A stretch of DNA of 64,000 bases, taken from NCBI GenBank assembly GCA_937625935.1, contig OW569355.1, positions 496,001 to 560,000 of the forward strand. Reading direction: 5' to 3'. Source of the stretch: Tetramitus jugosus. Lineage: Eukaryota; Heterolobosea; Eutetramitea; Acrasida; Vahlkampfiidae. Made by a program: the position numbers and the translations under genes. Below are positions 17,075 through 28,566 of the stretch, piece by piece (positions within the stretch are counted from its first letter, which is position 1; each line of letters opens with the position of its first letter). Below the pieces are notes generated by a model. That model was not told the origin of the DNA and ran no database searches. It saw only the letters and a list, made by a program, of their open reading frames with translations.

Positions 17075-18916
17075 ATGGGCAGTCGCATCTCAAAGAGAGA
17101 AGCATTGGAAGATATCTATGATAATAATTTCTGGGCAGCTGCCATGGGTTACGACATTCCCATCAATCCAGTCGAAAACACCATATCAGAGAGATGGTGT
17201 GATGAAGCCATCCAGATGATTCATCAAGAGTTGCCCGAGGATGTCTGGATCATGGTGTTTGAGTTCTTGGAGAAGCGTGACCAACGAAATGTTCGCTTGT
17301 GTTGCAAGCCGTTTGACAAAATGGCCAACTTGGCCAACAATTCATTCCTGTTCAACCGAGATTCATCCATTTCGGCCATTGAAGTCATGAAACATCTAAA
17401 GTTGATTGAAAAGGTTGAAAAGAAGGTCAAGGATACTCAGAACTGCAATCGTGACTCTGGAGAGATGTTGCTATCGACACTTTTTGAAAATTATGATAAT
17501 AAGGAGGACGATTGTTCTCAATTCGTGCCATCACTAAGCTTGGGATATGGTCACAGATTGCTCGTGTTGGATTTCACAAGATTGTTGATCAATGACAGTG
17601 AATTGTTGTTTGTGATGAAGTGTTGCCCACTAGTGCACACGCTCAAGCTCAAGAAATGTACACGATTGAGTGCTGCCATATTCTACAAATTGGCACTCGA
17701 AGCAGAGAACTTGAAGAATTTGGATTTTCATGGTACTTTGCTCGATATTAGTGACTCATTCATAAAGTGGAGATCTGCAAAAGAGCAACAAATAGCAAAG
17801 AATAGTTGTGATGTATCCCAAGAAAAGGAACAAGGAGAAGAGGTAACATTGCCACAAATTCGCATGCAACTATCTTCTCTTTCCCTATCTATAACTCCGA
17901 GGCCAGTACTAACACATTTGTTGAGGTACATGGAATTGGAGCAGTCGTTGACTTGTATTCAGTTGGATTGTGAACATGCGGTCATTCAACTCGAATCGTC
18001 ATATGTGTTTGAGTCAATTCAAGAAGTTGTATGTATTAACTATAGCTCTCAACCACAATTTGAGAGTTCCTTTTCGGTCATGTTTCCAAACTTGAAGAAA
18101 TTGGCTCTGGTTTTGGATTACAAATATCAATACTACTACAATAACGGAATTAATTCGCTTTCACAGCAACTATTCCGATCATTGGGAACGTATATGACAG
18201 AGCTGGAATTCTTCAATGGCGAAATCGCTTCAGAAGACTTAATTCATGCCCTGAAAAGTATGACAAGCCTCACAAAGCTCACGGCTCTGAGTCAACACGT
18301 ACATACTGACAATATGTTTGATTTCTCATTGATAGAGCACTTGATACCCAACTTGAAGGTTCTACAGCTGGGTAACTATAGGTACAAGAATGTAGCAGCT
18401 CTTCAAAGTGCGCCGAAGTTGACTGTTCTGGCCTTGGACTCTTCACCGAATCAATCGTTTGATCATGAACTTGGAGCTACCATTAATGTGCTTGCCCCAC
18501 AGTTGACTACGCTTCTACTGGGAGCACTCTCCTGTGCACGTCCTCAATCGTTAATAGAAGCATTTTCAAAGCTTAAATATATTGAAACAATTGACCTGAA
18601 GAACATAAGGCTTACGAGTGATGCAACCAGCCAATTGCTATACAGCATGGCCTCGAATCCTAATCTCGCTATTTCCTTGAAAGAATTACAAATACTTGGA
18701 TCACCTATTTCGTCTGTTGAGCCACTGATTTTGTTGGTGCGGAGATCGACATGCCTGCGATGTATTGATATCTCTCTGAGCCAGAACATTGATGATGATT
18801 CCAATTTGCGTCGTTTGTGTGACAGGAAAAAGGTGTTGCTGGTACACATGGCTTCCCATTATTCAACACGTTCATTTGAGGCAATCACCAGAACCAGTCG
18901 AAGAATCTTCATGTAA
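17075..18916 (+). CDS. F-box / leucine-rich-repeat protein with myristoylation-type N-terminus
   Basis: 613 residues. The N-terminus MGSRISKRE fits the N-myristoylation rule (Gly2, Ser6, Lys7). An F-box follows at about 52-93 (ELPEDVWIMVFEFLEKRD...LCCKPF...NSFLF), and the rest is built of irregular LRRs (for example LKKCTRLSA, LKNLDFHGT, LKVLQLGNYRYKNV, TLLLGALSC, CIDISLSQNIDDDS). F-box/LRR proteins present substrates to SCF (Skp1-Cullin1) ubiquitin ligases. The N-terminal lipid would place this one on a membrane. Single exon. Substrate unknown. Confidence 0.8.
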   Translation: MGSRISKREALEDIYDNNFWAAAMGYDIPINPVENTISERWCDEAIQMIHQELPEDVWIMVFEFLEKRDQRNVRLCCKPFDKMANLANNSFLFNRDSSISAIEVMKHLKLIEKVEKKVKDTQNCNRDSGEMLLSTLFENYDNKEDDCSQFVPSLSLGYGHRLLVLDFTRLLINDSELLFVMKCCPLVHTLKLKKCTRLSAAIFYKLALEAENLKNLDFHGTLLDISDSFIKWRSAKEQQIAKNSCDVSQEKEQGEEVTLPQIRMQLSSLSLSITPRPVLTHLLRYMELEQSLTCIQLDCEHAVIQLESSYVFESIQEVVCINYSSQPQFESSFSVMFPNLKKLALVLDYKYQYYYNNGINSLSQQLFRSLGTYMTELEFFNGEIASEDLIHALKSMTSLTKLTALSQHVHTDNMFDFSLIEHLIPNLKVLQLGNYRYKNVAALQSAPKLTVLALDSSPNQSFDHELGATINVLAPQLTTLLLGALSCARPQSLIEAFSKLKYIETIDLKNIRLTSDATSQLLYSMASNPNLAISLKELQILGSPISSVEPLILLVRRSTCLRCIDISLSQNIDDDSNLRRLCDRKKVLLVHMASHYSTRSFEAITRTSRRIFM

Positions 18917-19161
18917 ATAAACGTCAGAATACACCACACTCGAATCAGCATTGCAGAGAAGGCCAGAAAGAACAAAGCACCAGTCAACCAAATCCCCATC
19001 ACCCGTCAACCCTCCGTTTCTCCGCCTTGTCACTTGATCGGCGGATCGCCACACAAATTGTAGAAGAAAAATTTCATCTGCCTTTGTTTGCTTGATTGCG
19101 CTCCAAAGCAAACACACAGAAAAAAAGCATCATCACACAAGTGTCATCCTAATCATCAACA

Positions 19162-20042
19162 ATGGTACGTACTCACTCAACAACAACAACAACCATAAAG
19201 CTTTCACTGACAGTAGTGATCTTGAATGTCCAAAAAGCTAACACATACTTTTTTTCAACCACCAATCACCAAAAAAACAAAAATTGTAGTCCATTTCCAG
19301 TGAGCCATATATTCAATGCATCAAGAACACCCTTGAAGCAGCCTTGTGCTTGGAGAACTTTGCCTCTCAAATCGTTGAGAGACACAACAAGCCAGAAGTC
19401 GAAGCAGGGTAGGTTGTTTTTTTTTCGTGTCCATAATCGTTTTTTTTCATATTGACTCACACCACATATTCTCTCTTTTTATTTGTCAAATGATATCATG
19501 TCTTATTCAACAACAATCACATGACGATTTCCTATCAACAACAACAACAACAACAATACCACTTCTCAACAACAATAACAACAATAACATTTCATGTGTG
19601 TGACATACAACAACAATAACATGTGACAATCATCAATTACTCTTTCACACTGTACAGTGCAAGCAAGGAACTATTGTTGAATCCAGTCATCATCAGTCGT
19701 GATGCTCAAGAGAGAATCAAGATTGAAGGTTCAATCAACTCTGTCCGTATCTCTGTTTCATTCAGAAAGAGTGATGAGACTGAAGAAATTTTGGCCAAGC
19801 GTTACATGCGTTTCTTGATGCAACGTGCTGAGAGCTTCAAGGTCTTGAGAAGAAAGCCAATGAAGGGCTATGATATTTCATTCTTGATTACCAACTTCCA
19901 CACTGAAGAGATGTACAAGGATTTGTTGATCAACTTTATTCTCGAGTTCATTAAGGATATCGATAGAGATATTAAGGACATGAAGTTGCAACAGACTGCT
20001 CGTGCTCGTGCTGTCGCAAGAGCCTTCTTGTCCACCTTCTAA
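19162..20042 (+). CDS. ARPC4: Arp2/3 complex subunit 4 (ARPC4, p20), three exons
   Basis: Exons: 19162-19164 (ATG only), 19290-19408, 19658-20042. Introns: 19165-19289 (GTACGT...TTGTAG) and 19409-19657 (GTAGGT...TACAG). Phases agree, and the joined product is 168 residues, exactly the length of human ARPC4. Exon 2 gives [20 protein letters not shown] and exon 3 starts at [15 protein letters not shown]. The invariant [28 protein letters not shown] and MKL...[11 protein letters not shown] segments are all present. ARPC4 with ARPC2 forms the core that holds Arp2/3 to the mother actin filament; it serves amoeboid crawling and phagocytosis. The first exon consists of the start codon and leader only, as in the cofilin gene of this window. 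Confidence 0.92.
19536..19556 (+). repeat. (CAA)7 microsatellite in ARPC4 intron 2
   Basis: Seven CAA units inside the second ARPC4 intron, with more imperfect CAA/AAC tracts on both sides. This expansion explains why this intron (249 nt) is the longest identified in the window. Confidence 0.8.
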
Positions 20043-20364
20043 ACGTGCTCTTTTGTGGCACTGCTGTTGTGCGTGTGATCTATCGTCTTTTGCATGTAAA
20101 TGTATTGTAGCGATGTGACCGGGAGAGAGAAATTGTGGACTGCTGGTCGATTATGATGGAACATGTTCCTGATCTGTGAATGAAGAAGGAAAATGCCGAA
20201 TAAGAGAGACCTGATCCGGATCGCACCGCTATCAACACATTTATGCATTTGGATGTTCACACGCAAACTTGTACAATCATATGGAGCGATTAATGGTACA
20301 ATTTGTTAATCCTTGTGTGTATTCCCAGAATTAAATTATATACATGTATTTCAACGTGCTCGTT
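20043..20364. other. Convergent 3' UTR region
   Basis: About 320 bp between the ARPC4 and PP2A B''-gamma stop codons, facing tail to tail. No gene seen. Confidence 0.45.
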
Positions 20365-22070
20365 TTATTGGTTCTGTTGTGCCAGTGATTCTCTATTGTC
20401 ATATGCCCAGAATGCTTCCACATCTGTCAGCATACTAATGACTGTTCCTCCACATTTACAGTCTAACAAGTCTTGCAGTGTAATGTGCGCTGGATCCGAG
20501 GGCATGACCATCGCGTAGATCTCCTCAAGAATATCTTTAATACTTACAACATCTGCATTGTTCTTCTGTAACCTCTTCTGTATGTCCCTGAAGAAGTAGT
20601 TGATGGTAAATGGAGCAAGATAACCTGTTCGATTCAAGTCCAATATTGGCCAGAAGAAATGAATAGACTGAGGGGTGTTCTTGTTATCGTATGCCAGAAG
20701 AAAGTTTACAAACATTTTGAAATCCTTAATTTCACAAGAACATAGTGTTAATATTTTCATTTCTTCACAATTTGAACAGAGTACATACTAGTTGGCCCTT
20801 TTTAGTGCCATATTCCTGTAACAATCGATCTATAAATGTTATTGTAAGACTACTATTGTTAAAACCTCTGATTTCGTTTCGACTCAAGGAGCCCGACATT
20901 GTTAGGTTGAGTTGTCTAAACATGGCGAACAATCCCTGAGCATTTTGTAGAGAAAACCAGTTTTCCAACAAATCCTGCTCTGGAATATCTTCGTTCATTA
21001 GTTCGTTAAATTCGATCAGAATAGGGCTGGCCACAAGTTCATCAATTGATATTCGATCTACATGAGGTACGTAAATGAATGAGTTCCGATTCACATCTCC
21101 ATGGCAATAATGTTGATTCACACATACCTCGTTTATGAGAGTCCAAGAAGAAGCAAAATTTTCGAACTACAGTGGTTACATAGTGGGGACGAAATTGTCT
21201 GGTCATGTCTTTCAAGCATGGAAACTTAGGAATACTATCGATGACAAACGCCTCCAGATCCTTCTCAGACAAATAATTGTCAGCATCCTTGTCATACTGG
21301 GACAGATTAATCTTGTTCTGTATGAGAGATGTCTTCCTCAAGACATAATTAAAGTAGTTTGGTATCGATATTCGTCCTAGATCATCCTTGAAGAACTTGA
21401 GGAATAGAGAGGGAGAACAGTATTCTTCGGCATGAGTTTCAGATAGGTACTTTGCTACTTGTTGAAATCCAGAATAACCAATCTACACAAGTCACGTAAG
21501 TATTGAGTGAAAGGTCGACAGATACACCCAACTGACTATCGTACATACTCTTTCATCATTATTTATGATCGGAGGCGTAGCAAAGTTTAATAGTTGTTCC
21601 CAGAGATCATCCAATTCATGTGAACTCAGTATCATTCCACTCTTGTGTTCAACAAACATTCGATGAGCTTCAGCGTTTACTAACGTGAGAAGTTCTGAAT
21701 TTTCAGGTTTCTTTTTCACGATATGCATGAAATTTTTAGTTATTGAATTCCAGAAGCTCTCAAATCAAAGTTACTTTACCTTGAAGAAGAACCTAGGAAT
21801 CTTGTCGAGGGATTTCTCACGCTCAATCTCATTTTGATAAACCTGGTCCTCAATATTTAGCATTTCATGAAAGACCAAGTCATCTGGTGCATCACATATT
21901 AGGGAGTTTTTCGTCAGAATCTGAAACAGTGATGTGGAGCACAACACTCTCATGTACATACCTATTTGGCTGTCATTTGGTACCACCGAATGATCTGATA
22001 TATACTTCTCTAATTTCCTCAATAAGAGCGACGTCTTCTCACTTGTTGTCCTGGTATTACTTGGAGACAT
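20365..22070 (-). CDS. PPP2R3C: PP2A regulatory subunit B''-gamma (PPP2R3C/TONNEAU2-type), five exons
   Basis: Exons on the minus strand: 22070-21780, 21710-21549, 21482-21128, 21057-20789, 20724-20365; four introns of 64-70 nt with GT donors. Phases are consistent and give 478 residues (human 453). Matches to PPP2R3C run throughout: KIPRFFF, SSHELDDLWEQLLNFATPP, LGRISIPNYFNYVLRKTSL, an EF-hand-like loop DKDADNYLSEKD, VVRKFCFFLD, INYFFRDIQKRLQ and ITLQDLLDCKCGGTVISMLTDVEAFWAYDNRESL. In animals and plants this subunit targets PP2A to centrosomal or cortical microtubule sites. The first intron's acceptor (AAG) is the least certain junction; it was chosen because it keeps the frame and aligns without a gap. 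Confidence 0.88.
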
Positions 22071-22205
22071 TTTCACTTTGTTTTTTTCACATAGCACCGT
22101 CCGTTTTTCCGTAGATTTTATGGCGCCCAATACCTTCAAAAGAACTTACCGAAACGACAACGATAACAGACAGGAATTCTTTCTTCAATTTTCAATATTT
22201 GAGCA

Positions 22206-25163
22206 ATGGAGGATGACATGATAGATTCTATCGATCATCCAACGAAGCAACTGGCTCAAAATGATCAGGTTGAGATTGCAGATGAAACGCCGATAGAACC
22301 AGACGATGTTGAGAATCAAACCATTGACATGGACATAGAAAAGGATCATCAAGAAGAAGAAACTGACAATCCCAATGAGAATTTTGAGTTGATAGATGAG
22401 GTTTATGTGGGTGGGATTGATGATGACGAAAATTCGGTCAATAAGTTGCTGAAAGAATTGATGGACGATAGATTTATAGAAGAGAATGAGTATCAAGAAT
22501 ATATGACAGAATATAAAAACTTGGATAAAACACTATTGGAAATTATGGCTAAGGAGACAACTTTCATGAACAAGGGCAAACTGTTGAAGAATGAACTATT
22601 GGAGATGAAGAGAAAGTTTCGAAATGCAGAGAAGACTGCAGCTCAAACACAACAACATCTGGCAGATCTGAAAAGAGATTTGATCAAATCGGAGAACCAA
22701 CTTGCGTTAGCTCATGAAGCAGAGTCCCAATTGCAAACTTCGGTGATAGAAACAGAGAGGAAGATAGATTTCCTTGAGACAGAAAGGAAAAAGTTGATTG
22801 AGAGAAGGGAAGACAAGGAGCGACCGGCATTAGAAAAGTACACTACAGATATTGAAGATCTTAAGAATCAAATTAATCATACAGAGTTGAACAATTCCAA
22901 GGAGGAGGAGAAGAGACGCGAGTATACTCTTAGAATCGTTGAACTAGAAGAACAGCTAAAGGAATCCGAACGACACAACATTGCTCTCAGGGAAGAACTT
23001 GCGAGTAAGGGAGAAGAACCCAAAATTGCTCAAAATCAGTTGAATATCGTTCGACAAGGAATAACTGCAGCTATCAAAGATTCGGAGATAAAAGGCGAGA
23101 AGATTTCCCAACTGACTGCTACGATTAACCGATTACAAAATTCTATTGAAGAGACTGAAAAGGAAAAGAATAATCTGTCCAATCAAATATACAATCTGAA
23201 TCTCACATTGGAGAAGATTGACGAGGATATTCAGAATGTTAAATCGAATGTATTATCAAAGAAGGACGAAAATGCGATTTCGGTGAGCAATAAATTCGCT
23301 CTCAGCCATGAGGAACAAACAAAGAAGGATGAGCAGAGGATTGAGATAGAGTCATTAAAGAACCTGCAAAAGCAAGAAGAAGATTGTGTTAAAAAGGCAT
23401 ACAAGGTCGAATCTCAAATTAAGTATCTGGAAAGAGAGATTCATAAGCACGAAAAAGTTAAAGAAATGCTCAACACTGAGAAAAAGCGGGTGGAGGAGAA
23501 GTTAGAAAAGATAAAAACCGAAAGGATGATGTTAGATCGAGAAGTTGACATACTTTCTCATGATCTCTTTCAATCTGAAAATAATGGAGATACTCTCCTG
23601 AAAGAATTAACATCCAAGGAGGCAGAAGTTCAAGGAATGGAGAGCAATATTACAAAAACTGCTGATGAAGAGAGGGAATTAGCAAAAGAGATTACCGACC
23701 TCGAAAAAGAGAGAGAAAAGAAGGCAAGAGATGCTGCCAAAAGAAAATATTTGTTGGTTGAATCGAGAGGAGAACTAAAAATTCTATCATTTGTGAATAG
23801 TGAATTGCAAAAGAAATTGATGGTTATTGACAATGAAATTAATGCTAAGAATGAACTCTATTCTTTAATGAGACAAGAAAGAAACAAATGTTCGAAAGCG
23901 ATACAAGATAGTGCCCAGACATTAGGCGAGATACGAGAAAAGAACAAGATACTAGAAAATGAAATAGATGTTCTCCGGGGACAAATCAATGAGAAGAACA
24001 AGCAGTTGAACGAAGATAAAACTTCACTCGATAAGAGGAACAAGGAGAGTAGAAAGCTTCACTCAGAGTCGAGTAAGCTGAAAATGGCTATTAATGAGAA
24101 AGAGAATCGGAAACAAGCTCTTCAAAGCGAGATTGACGAGCTGAACATGTACATAGACACAACGGAGGAAAGTATGATATTTTTGAAGAATAGATATGAA
24201 TCGGGAGTGCAAGAGAGAAATTATACCGGTATTCAACTTATTGACAGGAATGATGAGCTGTGTATTTTGTATGAGAAGGCGAATATTCAAGGTAATATTA
24301 TTAAGGAGGGAGAGATTGAACTTCAAAAGAGAGAGAAAGAACTGAAAATGTTAACGCTCGAAATGGAAAATGTTCGCCGAGAGACCCAGATCGTATTCAA
24401 GCGAGTACCTGAATTTGAATCCCTCAGGAAGGAAAAGGAGGACTTACTGAGACAGATTGAGGAAACAAAGAAACAATCGGAAGATATATCAACACAGTTA
24501 GAGGATCCAAGTAATACAAGCCGATGGAGAGAACTACCAGGATATGTACCTACGAAGGAAGAACTAAAAGACAAGGTTCAAGAGTTAGAAGAGAAACTCA
24601 ATCAAAGATCCGAACAACTCATGGAGAAAAATTTGATGCTCCAGGAAATTACACAATCATCAGACGAAAGTAGGATGGAAGCTATGCAAGGTCGGGATCA
24701 GATGTACGACTTGGCTCTCAATATGAACAAGGTTCAGGCAAGAATCAGAGATATTAATAAGAAGATGATGGCTACTCTCTCTGAACTATCTGTCTACCAA
24801 GCTACAACAATGGAATTAGAGCAGAGTAACAAGGAGCTAGAAGATATTATAGCCCTTGCACAAGAGAGAATCGCTCGTGGAGAAGCCCCATCACAAGAAC
24901 ATGAAGAGCAATGGTTCAGAGATGAAAGGCTACGGTATAAGAGACAGTTGGAGATGCAACTCATGGCAGAAAGGATCGCCTATGAAAAGAGTTTACCTCC
25001 AACTGTTACACGGACAACTGCTTTACAAAGACCTGGGGCCTACATTCCAGACGATATGCTGGGTTTGCCCAAACCTTACATGTTCAAACCCATGTTATTT
25101 AGTGAACCAGGATCTACAATGAGACATATCAAGAAACAAAAAAATCGCCCTATAATTATATGA
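22206..25163 (+). CDS. CCDC146: Coiled-coil flagellar/basal-body protein, CCDC146/MBO2-like
   Basis: 985 residues, acidic for the first 90, then almost continuous coiled coil (heptads rich in Glu, Lys, Leu, Asn) to about residue 930. The C-terminus is distinctive: RPGAYIPDDMLGLPKPYMFKPM...SEPGSTMRHIKK....PIII, which fits the conserved tail of CCDC146 (Chlamydomonas MBO2), a protein of cilia and centrioles. The coiled coil alone would not identify it; the tail does, from memory. Expected location: flagellum or basal body in the flagellate stage, which Naegleria builds de novo. It faces the FSIP1-like gene tail to tail (21 bp apart). Confidence 0.65.
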   Translation: MEDDMIDSIDHPTKQLAQNDQVEIADETPIEPDDVENQTIDMDIEKDHQEEETDNPNENFELIDEVYVGGIDDDENSVNKLLKELMDDRFIEENEYQEYMTEYKNLDKTLLEIMAKETTFMNKGKLLKNELLEMKRKFRNAEKTAAQTQQHLADLKRDLIKSENQLALAHEAESQLQTSVIETERKIDFLETERKKLIERREDKERPALEKYTTDIEDLKNQINHTELNNSKEEEKRREYTLRIVELEEQLKESERHNIALREELASKGEEPKIAQNQLNIVRQGITAAIKDSEIKGEKISQLTATINRLQNSIEETEKEKNNLSNQIYNLNLTLEKIDEDIQNVKSNVLSKKDENAISVSNKFALSHEEQTKKDEQRIEIESLKNLQKQEEDCVKKAYKVESQIKYLEREIHKHEKVKEMLNTEKKRVEEKLEKIKTERMMLDREVDILSHDLFQSENNGDTLLKELTSKEAEVQGMESNITKTADEERELAKEITDLEKEREKKARDAAKRKYLLVESRGELKILSFVNSELQKKLMVIDNEINAKNELYSLMRQERNKCSKAIQDSAQTLGEIREKNKILENEIDVLRGQINEKNKQLNEDKTSLDKRNKESRKLHSESSKLKMAINEKENRKQALQSEIDELNMYIDTTEESMIFLKNRYESGVQERNYTGIQLIDRNDELCILYEKANIQGNIIKEGEIELQKREKELKMLTLEMENVRRETQIVFKRVPEFESLRKEKEDLLRQIEETKKQSEDISTQLEDPSNTSRWRELPGYVPTKEELKDKVQELEEKLNQRSEQLMEKNLMLQEITQSSDESRMEAMQGRDQMYDLALNMNKVQARIRDINKKMMATLSELSVYQATTMELEQSNKELEDIIALAQERIARGEAPSQEHEEQWFRDERLRYKRQLEMQLMAERIAYEKSLPPTVTRTTALQRPGAYIPDDMLGLPKPYMFKPMLFSEPGSTMRHIKKQKNRPIII

Positions 25164-25184
25164 GTGTCAATGTAAAAACATAAT

Positions 25185-27292
25185 TTATAAGTTAGTGTCT
25201 TGTTTCTTTTCGGCATATTGTTGCTCCTTTCGAGCAATCTCCAGTATTTGTTGCAGTTGTTCGCTGGTTAACTGAGTGTAGCTACTGGTGTGAGTAGCAG
25301 CAATCATTTGATTGATTTCAGCTAAACGCTGCTTCTGCTCTCGTTCTATTCGCGAATTTCGAAGGATATCGTCACATGGAATCTTTTCATATCGATTTAC
25401 TTTTTCAGGTATCCGATAGATTTGGAACTCTCCACCTGGTTTGTCAGACTCTTGAAGTGTCTGCCGAATAACATCCATCTCCCCTAGCGATCGATCAATA
25501 TTTTGTAAACGATTCATATTATCCTCAGAATGCGAATATCCATATCCGAGCGGAATTACAACTCCATCCTTATCAGACTAATTGAATTTGAGTGTTCATG
25601 GATTGTTAGATCAATACTAAGCAAGAACAACAAGAAAGCAAAAAAACATACATCAAAGGTATTGTCTGTCATAATCTGAGCTACCTTAGACTGCTCCTCT
25701 TCTGTAAGGGTATAGTACCTTGCCGCTGGTCCGAGTGTTGCATTTCGATCGCTATAGCTAGAAGTTCTACTACTCGCTAAACTTGCACTCTCCGAGGTGT
25801 CCAAGCTTATGCGGCTCGAATTTGCTCTAGCAGAGCCCGGTCTCGATAGTGATATAATATTGGCTGCTATCGACTCGTCTCTTGCTCCTACCTTGCGGGA
25901 ACTACCTCGACGAACAATACTCATAACATCACTTGATAAACTTTCTCCTTCTTGTGTCTTTGCTCTCAAAACTAGATCCAATTTTCTAATCTTCTCAAGC
26001 GCAAACTCCAGAGGTTCATTTGGCTCAATTGATTTCATTGCTTCTGAATAGCTGAGACGAGTGGCTCTAACGAACTGGTCTGCAACATCATGAGAAGTAA
26101 AAAGTACATCTTCTTTCCGCAGCTCTTCAGGTATATTTTGAATCTTTGACACCAAACTATGCAACCTCTCTTCATAATTTTCGAAATTAATTAACTTTTC
26201 TCCTTCTTCATCTGTTTTCTGCTTTATATTCATTAGATAGGTCTCCAACTCGGAACGTATCATCTCCCTATTTTGATTGTATTTCGCCAATGATGTTTGG
26301 ATGTTTGACTTCATTTCTTCAAACTCTAAAATATCATCTTGATCGTCCTCATTCATCTCAATATTGAAGCTCGTACTATTAACAAATGAGAATGAGTCAC
26401 CCTCACAGATCGAATCCTCTAGATCAAAATCCTCATCCTCACCAATAGTAAATGGCAAGGTTTCTTCATCTTCGAATGATGGATCAACAGATTGAGCACT
26501 ATAATGTGAAAGATCCTTAACATTGATCACAGAAGAAGTTGGAGAAGAAACACAAGATGAAGTCGTAGAGGATAATATGGAAGAGGAAGAACTGGGACGG
26601 GAGGACATGGATTTGCGATAAGACGCACCAACCCTACCACTACTGCCGCTACTATGACTGATTCGACTACCGCAATAGCTCTTCATCATCATCTTGCTGC
26701 TACCATCTCGGTTGCCCTCCCGACTTCCACCATTCATGCCATCTCTAGAACTGGAGCCACTCGTGTTGTTACGACTCTCATCACGAACGGCACTACTTGA
26801 ACCTACTCTCGAATGAGAAGTGGATGAAACACCAGAATAGCGATTACAGTTGCTGCTGCTGTTACTTCTCTTTAATGAAGTGCTTCTTCTTCCTTTTGGA
26901 GGAGTTATGGGATTGGGCACACTTGTCAAGAAGACATCAGATGTTGATCTCCATGAATCAGATGTACTTGAAGAAGAATCTGACTGGATATAACTAGAAT
27001 ACACAGCAGATGATTTAGAGAGAAAGGATGACGATGATGGCCTACTATGGGAAGGACTAGGCACAACACAATCAGCACTCATCGATGACGAGCTCCTGTA
27101 AATGGGTGGAAATCGAACAGTATGAGCAGTAAGTGAGGAATCATTTGTATTATCAGTGTCAATGTTATTATCACCCACCATCATCATGCTCTCTTCATTG
27201 TTCGTCATCCAATATTCAAACTTCAGTCCCAGAGGCACGAATTGAGTTTTCGTAGTCGCGAGGAAAACCGAAGAAAACAACTTTGGCGCCAT
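25185..27292 (-). CDS. FSIP1: FSIP1-like sperm/flagellum-associated protein, two exons
   Basis: Exons 27292-25652 and 25577-25185; intron 25578-25651 (74 nt, GTATGT...ATTAG), phase kept, 677 residues. The first 290 residues are Ser/Arg/Thr-rich and disordered. The conserved part is the C-terminal 350: EPLEFALEKIRKLDLVLRAK, then SDKDGVVIPLGYGY across the splice junction, then IPCDDILRNSRIEREQKQRLAEINQMI and LTSEQLQQIL. These line up in order with human fibrous sheath-interacting protein 1 (GWVVPVKGYE, EKILRNTKEQRDL, LSEEQLKCLL). In animals FSIP1 is a sperm-tail component. A start 28 codons later (MTNNEES) is also possible. Confidence 0.65.
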
Positions 27293-27771
27293 GTGTATGT
27301 CGGAGCAAAATGAGAATGAACATGATTTTCACACAAAATGAATGAACAATCGACAAGTACCGTTCCGTGGTACTGAACGTGCCACAATGTTAACGAGTGT
27401 CGCTCATGTTGTCCATGGTCCCTTGAGCCATAAAAGAGTCAATCTTTGCGTCTCTCCCATCTTAGAACATCCTTTCTGGTCAAAATGAATGAATTGTTCT
27501 GTTCTTTGTTTTTGTGGCAATCTCTGGTCATATCATGAAATTCAACATGTACTTGCGTTGAAGGTCTTGACCTTCCTTGTCCACATGTAACCTTGTTCTC
27601 TCGTTGACGTCTTTGCGAGTTTCACATTTTCGCAAGATTCACCGATTTGATTGAACGTCAACCATGGCGGCGGTCAACTTCGTGAAAGTGTAGAATTCTA
27701 AAAAATTCATTTTGAAAAAAACAACAAACTTCAAGGATACTTACCCACCCATAAGCCATAACACTTTCAAA
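27293..27771. other. Divergent intergenic region FSIP1-like / eL20
   Basis: About 480 bp. It includes a 10-codon reading frame (27664-27693) upstream of the eL20 start, which could be an upstream ORF in a long leader; evidence is weak. No other gene seen. Confidence 0.4.
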
Positions 27772-28566
27772 ATGGTCAACACCACCGCACAATACGGAAT
27801 TTCCACCAAGGTATGAAGACGACACGATATGAGTAATTGATGAACTACATCAACGGCAATATATTCCTCCATGAATGATGCACATGATGTGATTTCTTTT
27901 CGGGAGCCAATATTTGCCTGTGACATGCGTTCAATGTTTTGTTTGAAGCCGGTTTACTGACCTTTTTGTTTTTTAAATCAATAGGTTAAGCACTATGAAA
28001 TCATTGGTAGAGCTAAGCCAAAGTCCTCCACTGACAAGCCAACTCTTTACAAAATGAGAATTTTTGCGCCAAACACTGTTGTCGCCAAGAGCAGATTCTG
28101 GTACTTCATCAGAAGAAACTCCAAGGTCGAAGAGAAGATTAAGAAGGCAAACGGTGAAATCTTGCACATTGCTGAAGTCCCTGAAGAAGACACCACCACT
28201 GTCAAGAACTTCGGAATCTGGATCAGATACAACAGCAGATCCGGAATCACCAACATGTACAAGGAGTACAGAGATGTCAAGCTTGTCGGTGCTGTTCACC
28301 AATTGTTGGTCGAGATGGCTGCAAGACACAGAGCTAGATACCAAAACATTCACATCATCAAGACTATTATCGTCACCAGAACTGAACCAGCTGGTGAGGA
28401 AGACTCTGCTGAAGCAAAGGCTGAGCCATTCTTGAGAAGAGCTCAAAACTTGCAATTCGCTGCCAATGATGACATTAAGTTCCCATTGCCAAGATCCAAG
28501 CCAAAGATCGAGAAGCAACACAGAAAGATCTTCGCATACTCCAGACCAAAGATGTTCTCTTACTAA
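27772..28566 (+). CDS. RPL18A: 60S ribosomal protein L18a (eL20), two exons
   Basis: Exon 1 27772-27810 (13 codons, MVNTTAQYGISTK), intron 27811-27984 (174 nt, GTATGA...AATAG), exon 2 27985-28566; 206 residues. Exon 2 opens with VKHYEIIGRAKP, the eL20 start (compare KEYQVIGR), and continues with YKMRIFAPNTVVAKSRFWYF, GIWIRYNSRSGITNMYKEYRD, VEMAARHRARYQNIHIIK and KFPLPRSKPK. Its N-terminus is slightly longer than in yeast. A highly expressed gene, and its codon use (AAG, TTG, AGA, GTC) resembles that of actin. The short first exon was found by requiring an ATG, a donor and phase; it is plausible but not proven. Confidence 0.9.

Noticed and set aside
27664-27693. Ten-codon ORF upstream of eL20 as a coding exon
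   Set aside because: It closes with a stop and no donor that keeps frame with the eL20 exon is evident; at most an upstream ORF.
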